A stretch of 64,000 bases of DNA. Origin: Eunapius fragilis. Its lineage: Eukaryota > Porifera > Demospongiae > Spongillida > Spongillidae. The position numbers were made by a program, and so were the translations under genes. The notes under the pieces were generated by a model. It saw only the letters and a list, made by a program, of their open reading frames with translations. It searched no databases and was not told the DNA's origin. Where the stretch lies: NCBI GenBank assembly GCA_963681505.1, contig OY811973.1:10677353-10741352 (forward strand), read 5' to 3'. Shown here in pieces: positions 43,587 to 57,212 of the stretch; position 1 is the stretch's first letter; every line of letters starts with the position of its first letter.

Positions 43587-46500
43587 TTAATCTTTAGCAC
43601 TTTCAACATAGCCCTGTACATGAGCCTCATTATGGACCGCATTCAAATCTACAACTGTGGACTGGTAAGCTGTAGCTTGAAATGCTCCGTCTGACCAATC
43701 ACTGGGGTTCTGCATATTGTTCTCCTTCTGAGATGGTTTTGAGTGTACTCTACATAGGTCAAGGAACAAAATGATTTGATTATAAGTTCAACAGAAGTAA
43801 AATTTTTAGCTCTTAAAAAAGGCCATGCAATTAAAAACTTGGACTGCTAGTAATTCAAATTAACAGCATGCACAAGTGGCTCTTTTAAGCTAAATTACTG
43901 GGAGAAAACATTTTCGGAACCTGCAATGATCCCTAGCTTAATATTTGCCCCAACCATTAGCAGGACGACGAAATATTGGTATTCCCCATCGTTATCCAAA
44001 TGAACAATTCATATAGAGGAAACACGCGTCAAATTAATTATTGATTTCCCTATTGTTAAATCAATGCATTATTTAACAGTGCAGCCAGGCGCGTCTTTCC
44101 AACGTGTGGAGAGAAAAGTGGCTTCGATTGGACCTTCCATTTGGAAGTTACGAATCAATATGTAGCACCCACTGGTGAAATTTTTTTCGAAAAACCGTCA
44201 CGTTTGCTCACGTATTCAGTGCAGAAACTACATCTTTTCCAAAAATGCAGGGCGGGAAATTTCTGATTGTGACTCTATTCATATAAAAAAAAAAACAGCG
44301 ATGCTAGGTAGCTGTATATACCAAAATGTACGACCCGGTAGAGATGCCAGAGCGATATGAATTTCACAATCGGCCACAACAGAATTCCATAATTTTATAG
44401 GGCTGTCGATTGCATAAGAGGATAATAAGCCATGCAGAGGAAAGGTTCATAGACATACGTATCTCAAGGGTCCTACACATGCATGTATAGACTATCTCTA
44501 TACACTACTGCTGACACTGAGACAGCTTACATGCGCATCATGTATCCATCCTACTAACAATGAGGCATAGCTATCTATCCTATCAGAGCTGCTTGTAACC
44601 GCTGATGAAGTATGCACGCATTCGTCATGCATAATAAGCGGGCTAGACCCCGCAAAACTTCTATATATATATATATTTATTTTTTTCTAAGAATATAACT
44701 TCTCTCTTTTATAGTTACTCACAGAACGGTAAGTGATACGAGGTTAATTTGAAAAAAAAAAAAGGTTTCATGCAAGCCCGTAAGAACAAAGTTCGGAATT
44801 CGTCTTAATTAGCGGGAGCACTCTACTTACGCTTCATATGCATGTGAATGTTGTTTAATTGCAACACTTTTTCATTTTTTTCTTTTCATTTACCCTTGTT
44901 TCTTTCCTTTCTATGCCACTATTGCCAAGCTTTTGTCTAATACATGCTATAAGTACAGACTTGGTGAGGCATTATATCACTATTATCTTGACTCAATTTG
45001 GCAGTTTGCATTGCAATTTTCGAGCATAGCAAATCTTGTATTTTATACGTGGAACACGTACATGTAGAAGTAGCCTAATTGCGACAGAAGTAGAATTACC
45101 TGAAAAGTGAGGCCACACCCACAGCTACACAGACCACTCCTGACAGGAGGGGGAGGTAGTAAAATGGAGTCAGGAGACCTGCATAACTGGTGAATCCAGG
45201 CATGATGCAGCCATCTTTGTTGCTCAGGGGGACAGAGAGCTGGGTTGTGTGGGAGTAGAGCAGATCCTCAGGGATTGCCGAGTCTCCCACTATCAGCAGC
45301 ATCACCAGGAGGTCCACACATAGCACCACCTCAAGAAGGTTGACCACAGCTGACTTGTAGGGCTGGATGAAGGCGTAGGCACATAAGTAGACCATGAGGA
45401 GGTAGGAGGGAGGGATGGGGTTCCCGGGGAAGGGGAGGGTGAAGAGGAGGAGCAGGAACCTCCTGGCTAGCTCCATGGCACCCCACCACCTCCAGTCCTC
45501 CTTGAAGGCATCAGTGAGGGGCTCTACCAGGTGACGAAGTGACCATGGTCTCTACACAGCCAATAGATGCAAAGGTTATGTGATTAAATTTGCTGATCAT
45601 GTACCAAGTACATTAGTGCCCATTCACCACACCTCAATTTACTCATACACCGCAAGGAAGAAATAAAGGTATCCCAAATTTTTCAGCCAATTTCTGTATC
45701 AATAGTTATGGCTGTTGTACTGAGGGCTATAACATTGATGGAATGTTATTGCAGCAAGATTATAATGATAATTATAATAGATCGTAAATCATGCATGTAT
45801 ACAATTATAAAATGCATCCAACGTATAAGGAAATGACCAACCTTCAGTTTCTCCATGGCTATCAGTGCCACCAAAGGTATAAGCCCCGCCTCCATCACCA
45901 GGGCCAAGATGGAGAACAGGGCCAGGGGGAGGTGCCCATGTGAGAAGCAGTCCACTGATCCATCCACATACCACCTCTTTGGGGTTAAGGGGAGGGGAGG
46001 GGGGGGGGGGGGTCAAGGATAGAAAGCGAAGACCACCAATAGCATTATCTCAAGGAAACAAGGTAATATTGGGGTAGTGATATGTGGTATGCTAAAATAG
46101 TTATGTAACATACATCAATGCATCAATATTGTTCCACCAGTGCAATGTGCAGCACATGGCTGTATCTGAACGATGTGCAGCACATGGCTGTATCTGAACG
46201 ATGTGCAGCACATGGCTGTATCTGAACGATGTGCAGCACATGGCTGTATCTGAACGATGTGCAGCACATGGCTGTATCTGAACGATGTGCAGCACATGGC
46301 TGTATCTGAACGATGTGCAGCACATGGCTGTATCTGAACGGTGTGCAGCACATGGCTGTATCTGAACATTTATATGAATAGTAATCACATGTTGTAGTTG
46401 CTGCAAAAGCAACTGACGCAAATACAATTGCTGTTCCAGGACAAGCAAAAAAAAAGAAATATAATATGGTTAATTAAAATTCTTTGCCTTATAACTCTGT

Positions 46501-47399
46501 GATGAATATACTACATCCTTTAACAAAATGCGATTTTCCCTTGACAGCAGTGATGTAGATACATATAATTAAATGGCCTAGCCATTTCCTAGATCATGCA
46601 TGTGTGTGGGCTACAGGTAGCACATCACATGAACTTACAGGTTTGGTGTGTCCATTGCTGTCTTGGATATGTGGACAGTTCAGAACACTCATGGATGTGT
46701 GCACTGCCTGGGTGTACAATAGGAGCACTAGAGTCCACACTCCATACCATGGTATGGAACGGAGCCTCAGCACCTTCTTCCTGAGGTGTATAGGTATGTG
46801 GTGTACAGTGATCTACCATAACCACCCACTCACCTGATCACCAAGGTGATCACAACAGTTAGACCAACCAGAAGAGGGGGTGTGTACCGGAGGCTGTAGG
46901 AGGCCAACGGATTAAGGTTCTTGAGGAGACAGAAGTCATAAGGGAAATAGAGGGCCAGGGATGAGGAGATGTAGTAGAGATATGGACGGACTATTTCAAA
47001 AGAGATGGGAAACTCCTCACTGATGAGGGGAGCCAGCTGAGAAGGAAGGGATCACATGACTGTCATGTGACATGCATAGTATTCTTGGCAGTTTGTATAG
47101 TGGCTCACTTGAATGGCAAACAGACAAGGGTAAAACCCTGCCATTAGTGGGTGAGGGTAAACCATGATGAGAATGGTAGCTATGACAACCACCACATCTA
47201 AGGGAAGACAAAAGAATCAGTCCAATGAGGTTACAGGGGAGCAGATCAGTAGGGACATGTAGGACTTACACAGACCCAGGATGAGTAGTCCATTCCCATT
47301 TCCACATGTAACACACCTGTTAGTCAGAGCACTAACACCATATCCTTGGGGACAGTGACCACACAGTACTCCTAATAGAAGGGGGTGTGGTTAGTGGGA

Positions 47400-47474
<75 letters not shown>

Positions 47475-50400
47475 GTCCTGTTGCAGTTACACTGGGCCTC
47501 AGGGCTATCATACTGGTACACACTCCCATGGGTGTTAGAGCCAGCACTGGTGTTGTGAATCTGTACACAGTGACCATTTGGACAGCGGTAGGTCTTCAGT
47601 GCCACGCCTACAGCCACCGCCCACAAGGAGGGCTAAGGAAGGGAGGGGGACGAGTATGACAAGTAGTCACATGATGATCATGTGACAGTGGACTTGCCTT
47701 GAGGAGCACGGAATTCAAACCAGGCTCACAGTTCCCTATGTTGGCATCATTCAATGTGTTACACATACACAAGAGGCCAGAGTTAGATGATGTGAGATGA
47801 GAAGTCTCCAGCACATATCCTGGTGGGCAGTGCTTGATCGCCACGGATACATTGTATTCTTTAACTCCTTGTTGATGCTAGAACGTTATAACACCAATCA
47901 TTAATGATTTATAACATGCACACCATACATTTTGAACGTGAGTGTATAACTGAAAGAGGGAGAGAGAAACATTGACTGTTCCATAGCTTTCCTGCATCAA
48001 TGAATAGGAGCAGTCGGTGGTGTCCATTGATGGGAGGTCCGCTAGGAGGCTTGGATGGAATGCAGGTCCTGACTGTTGGAATTGAGATGGGAGGAATGGA
48101 GAAAGATAGTGTGGAGTGTGTGGAAGAGATGAGGAGAGAGGAGAGTTGGATAGGATGTAAAAGATATGAGAGGTTAGGGAGGGAAATAATGTGAGACACG
48201 AGGGGGAATGAGAGGGAGTGATGGGAAGAGGAAGTGCGGGAGGAAGTGGGCAGGGATACAATGGAGGGCGAAGGGTGCAGAGTACAAAAGGACTGTCAGC
48301 ATAAAAACACGTATTCCATAAGGACCCACATTAATAATTTATATTCCCCACATTAATGTCTTGTATTTCGTAAGGACCTTTGTGTACAGTAACACATGCC
48401 CCACCTTTACACCCACAACCCCCCCCTCCCCCCCCCCCCCCACCCACCACCCCATAGCTTAGACTACTGCAGTGTCCCATTAGCTTGGTGGATAGATATG
48501 TGCATGCATGGTGAATGCTTTAAATGAACAATCCCTAAAAATAGATGAACTCAACATGATGGTGATGGTGTGAGTTGCAACGACACAAACTGCTTCTATC
48601 GCGAGTCAACTGAAACTATGTCAAATACAGCACTTGTTAAGCGATTTCTGAGCAGCACTGAATTAGAATATTTACGAGTCTCTCAATTGCTGAACATACT
48701 TCAATCTGAATTTAGAATTGCAAACCAGGTAAGGATGTGTAGTTCTTATTCTCATGGAAGACAAAGCTTAACTGTGTTGTTAATTTGCCGTGTATTACTG
48801 GAATTCTGATTCTAGGACCAAACCTTTGTAGTATAATTTGACTGCTGGGGCCAAAATTTTGGTCCGGTCTAAAAACATTTTGGTGTTGGTCCTCACACCT
48901 ATGTGCACTGCGCATACATGCATGCGTCCTATCAAAATGTTATATGAGAGCTGCTAGAATGGTAGGATCTTGTCAGCAAAGGGCACAAATATCTTGTCAG
49001 CGATTAATTAATATTAATTTCTAAAGAGGATCAAAATAATTTTTCAGTGCAGTGAACTTCTAAGTAGTCAGAGAACCAATATTTCTAGTGTAAACCATCT
49101 CCCTCTCTGGAAAACATGGCCTGAGGGGACCAAATATTTCAGTGATAATATATGGTCCCCTGGACCAAAATGTTTGGTACCTATATATTCTAGGGTCTTT
49201 TACCACAACAGTATTACATATGTGGCAAACTGGAAGCTAAGGGTATGCAAGATGCATGTAACCACATGTGGTATGCATATTTCACCTCGTTGCACAGATT
49301 GCTGCCCCAGATATGGACATAGAAGGAGGTAGAGCTAATAGTCCAGCCCTCACTGACCTTGTTCACAGATGATGAAGTGGCAATTCTGAAGACAGCATAT
49401 GTTGCATGGTTGAGTTCATCAAGACCGCTCAGTCGTAAGGGAATCATCTCCCCAGGTGATGCAGAGTACAAGGATTTCTCTACATTAAATGAAACAGCAG
49501 GTGTTTGGACATAGATAATGCGGCTTGCATTGTCCTGAGGCTGATGTCCAAGGTTACGATTTGATCCATCTGCATGCACAAAGGGCCACTTGAGAATGTT
49601 CTGGTTGTCAAAGAATGGCTCAGTTAAGCCTCTCCATGAGCAGAAATCCAGTTGACTGATGTAAGCCACAGGTCCAATAAGGGCAGAGTTACCAGAAAAG
49701 GTTACATTAAGCTGGAGATGGGAGAGAATTATCATTGTGTACACACTGGGAGAAGAGGACACACCCCCTTCCACATGAAAGGAGACAGCTGGTAGTTCTC
49801 ATATCGAATGAAGCAGAGAGGGTTGTACAATAGCCTGGTGAAGCCAGGTACTTCAGGGCTGTACTCAGAAACAAAGGCTGCTCCTAGCCTAACAGTGTTA
49901 GCCACCACAATAGAAGAACATCTCTCATTAAGCACAGCATACCTTCCATGGTTGCCTTGGAAATTCATAGAGGTTCCTTCTGTGAGTATCAGCTGTCCCT
50001 GTGAGGTCACATAGACCGCACCTCCATCAGAGGTGTCAGCATTGTTCCCAATAAAATCAAATGTACCATTCATAGTGACTGTGGCTCCAATAACCTGTAC
50101 ATACAATCAAATTAGTATGCACATAATTCTAATTAGTGCATACCCTGAGAGTTGCTCCAGAATTGTTTGTAAACACGTTGTGTCCATCCATCACCACTGG
50201 TACGTAGGGCATGCCAATTATGCCTCCAGTAACTCCAACATTGTTCTTAAATGTGCTGCATATGCCATAAAAATAGGACCCATTAACTGTACTAATTGTT
50301 TTCGAAACATCCTATCACAAATGCAATAAAGTTAAGCTTTATTTTCTCGTGCTGACAACGGTTTGAGACAATCTGACAATGTGATGAAATTTTTTTTTAC

Positions 50401-53400
50401 ACCCGTCATTTGGTGTAGCATTGTTACACCATGATGATCTAACTTGTTACAATTGAATGCTTCTTAGTTCTCTTTTTCAGTGTTTACGTTGAAGATCAAT
50501 GGTAAGAGGTACTAGTGACATCACAATAAGGCGGATGACAATGTTGCGACAGAGGACTATCACTACTAGCGCTGCTGAGTGCATGGGTTTATTGCTCGCA
50601 TTTTCTTAGGGAGTGTCTCCAAACTATGTTGGTCATCTTGACGTTAGGGGGGGGGGGGGGGGGGGGTTTTCCCGGCATGGTGTATTTCCAAAAATCCTGT
50701 CAACGTTGTTCAAACCAACAAAATCATAGGATTGGGATGGAGGGTTATAGTGAAACGTCATAATGGATTATCTTTTCCAAAATAGTTTGGTGATGCCCCC
50801 TTATTGGCAGTGTCTGTCATGCTGGGTATTGACGATGGACAAAGTGTGTATTAAATAATGGTAGGATTGAAGAGATAAAGATGGAAGACAAAACATGATG
50901 TTGTTGTCTATTGGTCACAAAATGCAACATGTGAAGATGCTGTAGACTTTAATATGCCCATCCATGAACATGCAGCAGATCATAATACATTCATCAGATA
51001 TTTGACAATGCATGTACGTACCATCATATGATATACACTTTGTATGTACTATTTGGTTCTTTTAACTTTGTGAGACAGTGCGGTGATTTTTCGTTTTAAG
51101 AAATTAATGTCTAATCTACCAGCGTGTTGTCCTTTATATAGGACAGACGTTGTCCAAAATATAGGACAACACAATATCTGGATCATTGTATGCCATAAAG
51201 TTTAGATTTTTAGATAAATCCACTACTGATGAAATATTTTCAACGTTCAAAGGAAATTAACTATGCAAGACTTACGCACATTAAAACTTCCTATATATAG
51301 GACCATTTATAGGACGAAGGTAGATTAGACATTAAAGAAATCCAATAGAAGAACCAGTTTTCTTCTGCCTCAGAGTATTTAGCTGTATAATTTCTGAATT
51401 CGCAGGAAGGACTGCAATGTTTCCATTGGAAGTCTGTGACAAAAATTGACTGTTTGCTCTTTAAAACATGCAACAAAGTCCATTATTTTGTTAACATGCT
51501 CAGTACAAGTTGCTGGATGATATGGGACACATACAGTCACTGATATTAACAAGGTAAAGAAGTCTTGAAAAGCATTTCACTTTTGTGTGTTATTTTAATT
51601 ATACCATCGTATACCAATGAATGTTCTTGTGCAGATTAAATGCTGTGGGTTATTAGAAGTTTGCAATTTTGTCTTCATTGCTGTCTGTATAAGGTGTTAG
51701 CTCTTCAATTGTATTGCGTACCCTTCATACCAAGTGTCCTGTGCCAAAATGCGGGTCATTTCAAATTATGGTATATAAATGGGATTGAGGCAGCGAGAAG
51801 GCACCTAGCACAAATTATCTGACATTCTATGTCCTTTTATTAATGACTGGAAATTAGTCTGTCCATCATCATGATACAGTGGCCTGAATTTTTAATTATG
51901 CACGTCAACGTTGATGCTATTTCAAATTTTTATAATATCGCCCTTTTCACTGCCTCGACCCCAAATGTGTTATTCAACTAGATCGCCCATATCACGTGAC
52001 AAATGTGACTTTATTCTACTCTTACCAGCTGGTGATCCTGTAAGGATGGAGGTAGGAGAAGGACCGGAAGAAGGCCAGAGAGACAAATCCAATGGCCGCC
52101 GCATACTCCGACGCATAGTTGCCTTCAAACACAGAGTTCTCAAACGAAACAAAGTATCCATCCCCTGGGCTTAGAGCAGGAAGAACATAGGCTCCACCTC
52201 CATACTGTGCTGCAATGTAATTACTGTACTGTAATTCGGCTTAGAGCGCAACAATAAGCGAACAGTTTAAATATGACAACACAAGTAAGCATGATTGTAT
52301 CGGCAAGACCGGCAAAGACCACTCAAAAAGGGCTGGGTACCATCCCTGACCACACCCACTAACATAAGCAACCCCTCCTCCACCAACCCCAGTCCAGGTT
52401 ATAACAAAGTACAGAGACTGATGGTATAACAGCCTTCGCTAATATTGTCATGGCAACACTACTCAGTTGCCTACCTTGGTTGTGTCGGAAGGTGCAGTTG
52501 GTGATGACCACGCTGTTAGGGAACCTTTTGTCCAATGGTGTGAACAGACTTGTAGCAATCCCTCCTCCAGCTCCACCACTACCACTACCATCACTTCCAT
52601 TTGTGCCAATCACACTGTTGCCTTCCAGAAGTGAATCGGCCAATAGGAATGCGTGACTAGATAGTTTGCCATCAAGAAAGAGGAAAACTCCACCCCCTCG
52701 TGTGGCAGCTGAGTTGTTGATAAAAGTGCAGTCAATTACTTTGATTATGACAGGGTCATCCTCCTCCACGTATACCGCCAGACCCCCTCCTCTTCCAACA
52801 AACACCCTCCTCTGGACCAAGGCACTTGAAGTCACCTGGTTCTCAGGGTAGGCCGTGTTGCCCTTGAACGTGCTTCCCCCCACTAGCACGCTCGGCTTGG
52901 TTTGATTCGTGGGTGACACTCCATGGAAACCGATGGCCACACCTCCTGCATTACCCCGATACTGGGAGTCTTGTATAAAGGAAGTGGCATGGTTGTCAGT
53001 GAAAGAACAATTGACTATCTCCGTGGTGATACAATTGTACACATCCAAAGCTCCTCCCCCTACAAAGGACCTATTAACGGGATACGATTTCAAATGGAAA
53101 AACAAAGTGTGCTAAATAGGAATTCTATTTGAGCCGGATTGTCTTATGGCCCCTGGCAGGACAAGTATAACTAACTAGCTATTCATATTATCAAAATTAA
53201 GTTAAGGACTTATGAAGAGGTAAGACATAACTTTTACAATTATTTTATGCCTTCATTGTTCCAGTAAAATGCACAATCTGCTGTATTGTCTGCTTATTCG
53301 CGCAGTCTGTAGCAAAACATGGGCGTAATGCAATGGCTGCAGTCTTGAACTCGATTGATTAGTCTGTTCCTGTTCCATCCATAGGCGTGGGAAGGTGGGA

Positions 53401-54538
53401 GCTGTGCCCCCTTATTGGATATGAATAATTAACCCTTTATGCTTTGTAGACATGGCATGACGTGCCTAAGCGAAAGCGACCCAGCATTAATTCAGGAATA
53501 AGGAAGGGTACATTTTTCTGAGGGGTGGAGGGGGGTGGGGGGGTGGGGGTGGGGGGAGGTAATGCAATTAAATGGACTTAAGTGGACCTAGTGTGGTTGC
53601 ACAAATTGGTATACAGCACATGCATCTGATATCATTAATACGTAAGTCACCGCCATGCAGCTTAACTGAATGTTTCGCTTAATTAATTCCATTGAATTTT
53701 AGGGCGGTCAATGAGTTGAGTCCACTCTCTATTAATCAAAACCAGAATGAGATTATAATTGTCTGCTCCCGAGAGAAACATATACAGCTGATACACCAAA
53801 TTAATAATTATTGTACGCTTTTAAGACTATACCTTCACTGATGCAAATTTGAAAAATCGGTTCCATCCTTCAGAGAAGTATTGTATACTTGTTAGACTGC
53901 ATGCACAGTTGATCCTTTCCACTCTTTTACCCACACTCTCCCCGCACACACCCGTAGGTACCCAATGCTTTGTTGTCGAATACCACAGTTATATACGCGG
54001 TATGAAGCCAGGACCTAAAAAGACGTGGGATTTCCAACAACGTGCATGCATGCATGCATGCATGCATGCACTGATGCACATCAGTTCACCTGAATGTGGA
54101 GTTGTTGATGTGTAGGTAGCCAATGTTTTGTAGTCGAATAGGTCTGTCGCATCCATAAGCGTTTACATACGAGATGACAACAGTCCTCAGTCCGTAGAGA
54201 TGGAGGGAGTGTAGGTTCGTTGCGTTGGAGGAATTGAACGAGCACGACACACGCGATGACGTGCTTCCAACAATAGACAGGGAAAGGTCCGAGGCGTTCA
54301 CGAAGACAGGCGTGGTGAGGGAGTGGTCTCCATCTAGCAGGTCCACCGTGACGCATGTCCCGGGCCACTGGCGGGAGGACAGACCAAGTAGGATGTCTTC
54401 GAGGGACTGGCAAGATGGGTACGAGGCACCGGAGCATCCCACGGAGGCATGCAGTGACACACACGAGTCCTGTGACAGTGCTGTCGTCACATGCACACAT
54501 AGGGCGGTAAGAAAGATGAGTAGAAGCAACCCGGCCAT
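43587..54538 (-). CDS. Beta-helix / multi-pass membrane protein, copy B (16 exons)
   Basis: Exons in coding order: 54090-54538, 53070-52475, 52209-52026, 50255-50144, 50094-49765, 49711-49358, 48072-47939, 47877-47698, 47632-47473, 47371-47270, 47197-47109, 47036-46834, 46780-46639, 45976-45842, 45551-45100, 43749-43587. Same architecture as gene A. Exons 9-16 have the same lengths and differ by only a few residues (exon 15 by one: LLSGVV for LLAGVV). Exon 2 differs moderately (GSDGSGSGGAGGG for GREGDGGAGGG). Exons 6 (3' part), 7 and 8 are strongly diverged. Exon 8 uses a GC donor, AAG|GCAAGT. An alternative longer exon 6 ending at 49,286 is possible. No disabling change seen in the coding parts I read, so both copies look functional. 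Confidence 0.76.
46150..46367. repeat. 28 bp minisatellite, 8 units
   Basis: The copy B counterpart of 18,825-19,406, with 8 units rather than 21. The last unit has GGTGTG for GATGTG. Confidence 0.95.
47403..47472. repeat. CA microsatellite at exon 9 donor, copy B
   Basis: Pure (CA)35, flush with the exon 9 donor. The copy A counterpart is longer and interrupted (CTTACACA, CGCACGCACATG). Confidence 0.9.
47698..49711 (-). CDS. Gene B exons 6-8: the diverged block
   Basis: Exon 6 starts LNVTFSGNSALIGPVAYISQ, as in A, but from about residue 58 changes to HQPQDNASRIIYVQTPAVSF against HPFQSSSEQTLYAQTPATSL in A. Exon 7 (SGPAFHPSLLADLPSMD) keeps only the outline of A's SGTLFNPTLLSELPSLA. Exon 8 keeps CPPGY, CNTLND and NCEPGL. 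The introns in this block share no clear sequence with A. Confidence 0.68.
48080..48812. other. Intron 6 of gene B, left part
   Basis: GA/AG-rich, then a C-rich run at 48,418-48,460, then AT-rich. A plus-strand frame at 48,570-48,729 is followed by GTAAGG and could be an exon on the opposite strand, but no homology was recognised. Confidence 0.35.
48813..49195. repeat. Degenerate GGACCAAA repeats in gene B intron 6
   Basis: About seven scattered GGACCAAA, GGTCCGG and GGTCCCC modules in both orientations (e.g. GGGACCAAATATTTCAG and GGTCCCCTGGACCAAAATG), related to the array at 8316-8565. Absent at the equivalent place in copy A. Confidence 0.65.
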
Positions 54539-54840
54539 CTAACTAGCGACGAACACCCTGCACGGTTTAGTGTGGATCTAGCGTAGGATGATCTGCAAAG
54601 CCGGTAAAAACGGAATCAAATTCATAACGAGATGTAACGTACACAAAGAATGCACGTACACACCTCAGTTTGTATAACGCTGTATGTCTGCACATATACA
54701 GCTGCTATATTTAGATCCCTGTTATGGTACAGAAATTGTGAACATCAGTGCGTAACTCGGCATACAATTGTGATTAAAAAATTCTGATTTCACTGTTAAA
54801 CTCAACGGACACTTCAGAGAATTATCTCGTTATTAAAATA
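54539..54840. other. 5' flank of gene B
   Basis: Homologous to 28,046-28,330. No TATA box recognised. A CATG repeat (about 6 units) lies just inside intron 1 at 54,045-54,069. Confidence 0.4.
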
Positions 54841-55589
54841 GCTAATTAAAAATTAAAATTATTTTCACCTGGTTATAAATTAATCGTAATTCTACATGGC
54901 AGGGAAGTTAGGAAAGACCATCGGTTTACATAAAAGCCTGCCAGACTAAGGATATCGTTGATTTCAGTTAGATCTAACCATGCGCATCTGTCATGATTGT
55001 AACTCGTGCCTTCGCTTCATCATTCTAAAGATCACGTGATCTGTTATTCTGTCGCCTGAGTACGAGTACGAGTAAGTCCATCGTTCTGACCACGACCCAG
55101 CGCTATCATCGATCTACTGCCTTGTTGTCAAACAGTTCTAATCTCGGTTGAAGAAGGGCTGGTACTTGTATTAATAGATGCTGTCTGAAACTCACAGGTT
55201 TTGTGGTTTCATAAGTACTGCCTATTTAATTAGGAGTGATGACGTGTGGAAGAATTCTTATTAGTTGTAGGTTTTATGTAACCTTTTCAAAGAGGTCAGA
55301 CAAATGTTTACAGGATAGTAGTATAGTACATGTTAATAAAAAAAAAATACTGGTACACCTTTGCCATTGTGTATGTGAGTGATGAGTGCCAGCCTTCATG
55401 CCATCGATCACCATGGCATCCTGTGCTACTGGGCATTGAACAGTGCTTAGTAAGAAGCATTACACAGACATGTCCACATTTGATACATTTCATACACAAA
55501 CATACAAGCTTGTGTCAGCACCACACACAAACGTCACACCACAACTTTACAGTCTGCATATACAGTAGCGAGCATTATATGATGACCAC

Positions 55590-55795
55590 ACAAAGCTTTA
55601 CATTTGAGTAGTGGTTCTCCTGGTGGAGGTTGGAAGGGTGACTGGCACAGTCCATGAGCTACATCACATTGTTCGGTATGATGGGTCCAGTCCCTGGTCC
55701 ATACCAGGCAGTCATGTAGGTAGCCCACTGAGCCTGGAACCAGAGCTGCTGGCAGACCACCTGGGTATACCCGCACTCAACCATCAGGAGTTTTT
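55590..55795 (-). pseudogene. Degenerate SRCR-like domain fragment
   Basis: The minus strand reads QVVCQQLWFQAQ, then YGPGTGPIIPNNVM, a TAG, then LMDCASHPSNLH and a final VKLC. This follows the SRCR order (VCxQLGF, GTGPIWLDNVxC, LxDC, VxC) with loss of the Gly-Phe and of the NVxC cysteine. It is probably a broken fragment of an SRCR gene like the one at 59-64 kb, in the opposite orientation. Confidence 0.42.
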
Positions 55796-57148
55796 TCTGA
55801 CTGGTCAATCTGATGGGAAGGAGGGTGGGGGGGGGGGGGGGGGGGGGGGGGTAGGAAGGGGGAAGGCTCTGAGAGTACAGTACCAGAAAATCTGGCTGGA
55901 TGTTCTTCTCATCACTGCTGCCTCCTCCCCATCATTACCCCCCCCCCCCCCCCCCACCTCCCCATCATATCACAGTGATGGGGAAAAGAGGGCAGTGGTG
56001 GGGAGGAGGGACTGATAGGGAAGAGGAACCGGTACAGCACAAACAAAAGCCTGACCATCTCTGGAGCGATGTTGTCCACATTGTCATCATCTAGGAGCAC
56101 GTTGGTGGCTCCACCATACTTACTGCAGTGACAATGTGCCAACATCTGATCAGCCTAGGGACACTGGTAAAGTGTAGAAGATGATGGATGCAATGCCATA
56201 TCATGCATGCACACGTCATATATATATTACAACCTCCCATCCATGCATACCAGTATATAGACGCTTTGTATATTCGTACCGCATTCTCAATTACTTGCAC
56301 ATGTATATGCACCACATACAGCAAACTCTCGTTTGTTTATTCATTTATTATTCAGTTTATATCACGTGCAAGCATGCATCCTGTATTATTTCCGGCCCAT
56401 GTTATGCACAAATGACTCACATGTATAGGTTGTGGGAAAGGTAAAACGAGACTAGAAATTAACAAGTGCATGTAAATGTAAAAGGTTCCCACAACCATGC
56501 ATACTCCGGGCCCTACACCTTAATGTACGCCTTCCATTCCTGGCTACTGATATATCCCAATAATGTTTATGTTTTGCAGTATTTAATTTTTTCTTCTCTA
56601 TATATATATAGCTGTTTAGTTCACGCCGTATATTATTCATGAGCTTCATATTCCTATGTTAGGATACTGACATGCAGTGCAGGATAAAGTTACCAGTGGG
56701 CTATACCAAACAGCTGCACGCGATAACTGAGGAATTGATATACTCAGCTAATAATTGATGTATACAGAGAGCTGCGGTGTTCGTTACTACCAACTGAAGA
56801 AGAAAATGAGAGGAGACCTCCCGCGAACGCTATGGATTTAGTGTTGAGGCTAAGTAGCTATATAGGGAATGAGCCGCAGGCATGGTACAGTCAGATCAAG
56901 GTCAGAGTATACTGGCGCATTAATTCAGTGTTTCGCGTTTGAAAGAATGGAACAGTATGCTCTGCAGAAGTACAGTACAAAGTGATATAGACACTGACGT
57001 GCGGGTCGCATATAGTGGTGTGCAAACGTCTCTTTTTGTTACAGCGGTCATGCGACACCGCCGAAAAATACACCTACGTTCATGAATTAACATAATCCGC
57101 GCTACTTGTAAGTTCTGATTACATGCAAACACCTACGCGACATCTATA

Positions 57149-57212
57149 GTCTCGTATCCAGACCCTGATTCGCACTATAATACATCCAATCATGGTCTGG
57201 GTACGAGGCTAC
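57149..57212. mobile_element. 64 bp TAGTCTCGTA element with 18 bp inverted ends
   Basis: TAGTCTCGTATCCAGACC at 57,149-57,166 faces GGTCTGGGTACGAGGCTA at 57,195-57,212 (16 of 18 complementary). It is the smallest family member in the window; relatives are at about 11,190-11,252 and 36,751-36,830. Confidence 0.65.

Larger units (their letters stand above)
41966..55235. repeat. Segmental duplication, copy B
   Basis: Direct-orientation partner of 14,390-31,420 (see that entry). About 27.5 kb separates equivalent points. Copy-B-specific pieces: the hAT fragment at 42,270-42,765, extra CCAATAGTCC units, and a different intron 6 (48,080-49,350) with GGACCAAAT repeats. Confidence 0.88.

Noticed and set aside
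48570-48729. Plus-strand frame ending at GTAAGG within gene B intron 6
   Set aside because: Composition is plausible, but there is no acceptor, no homology and no partner exon.
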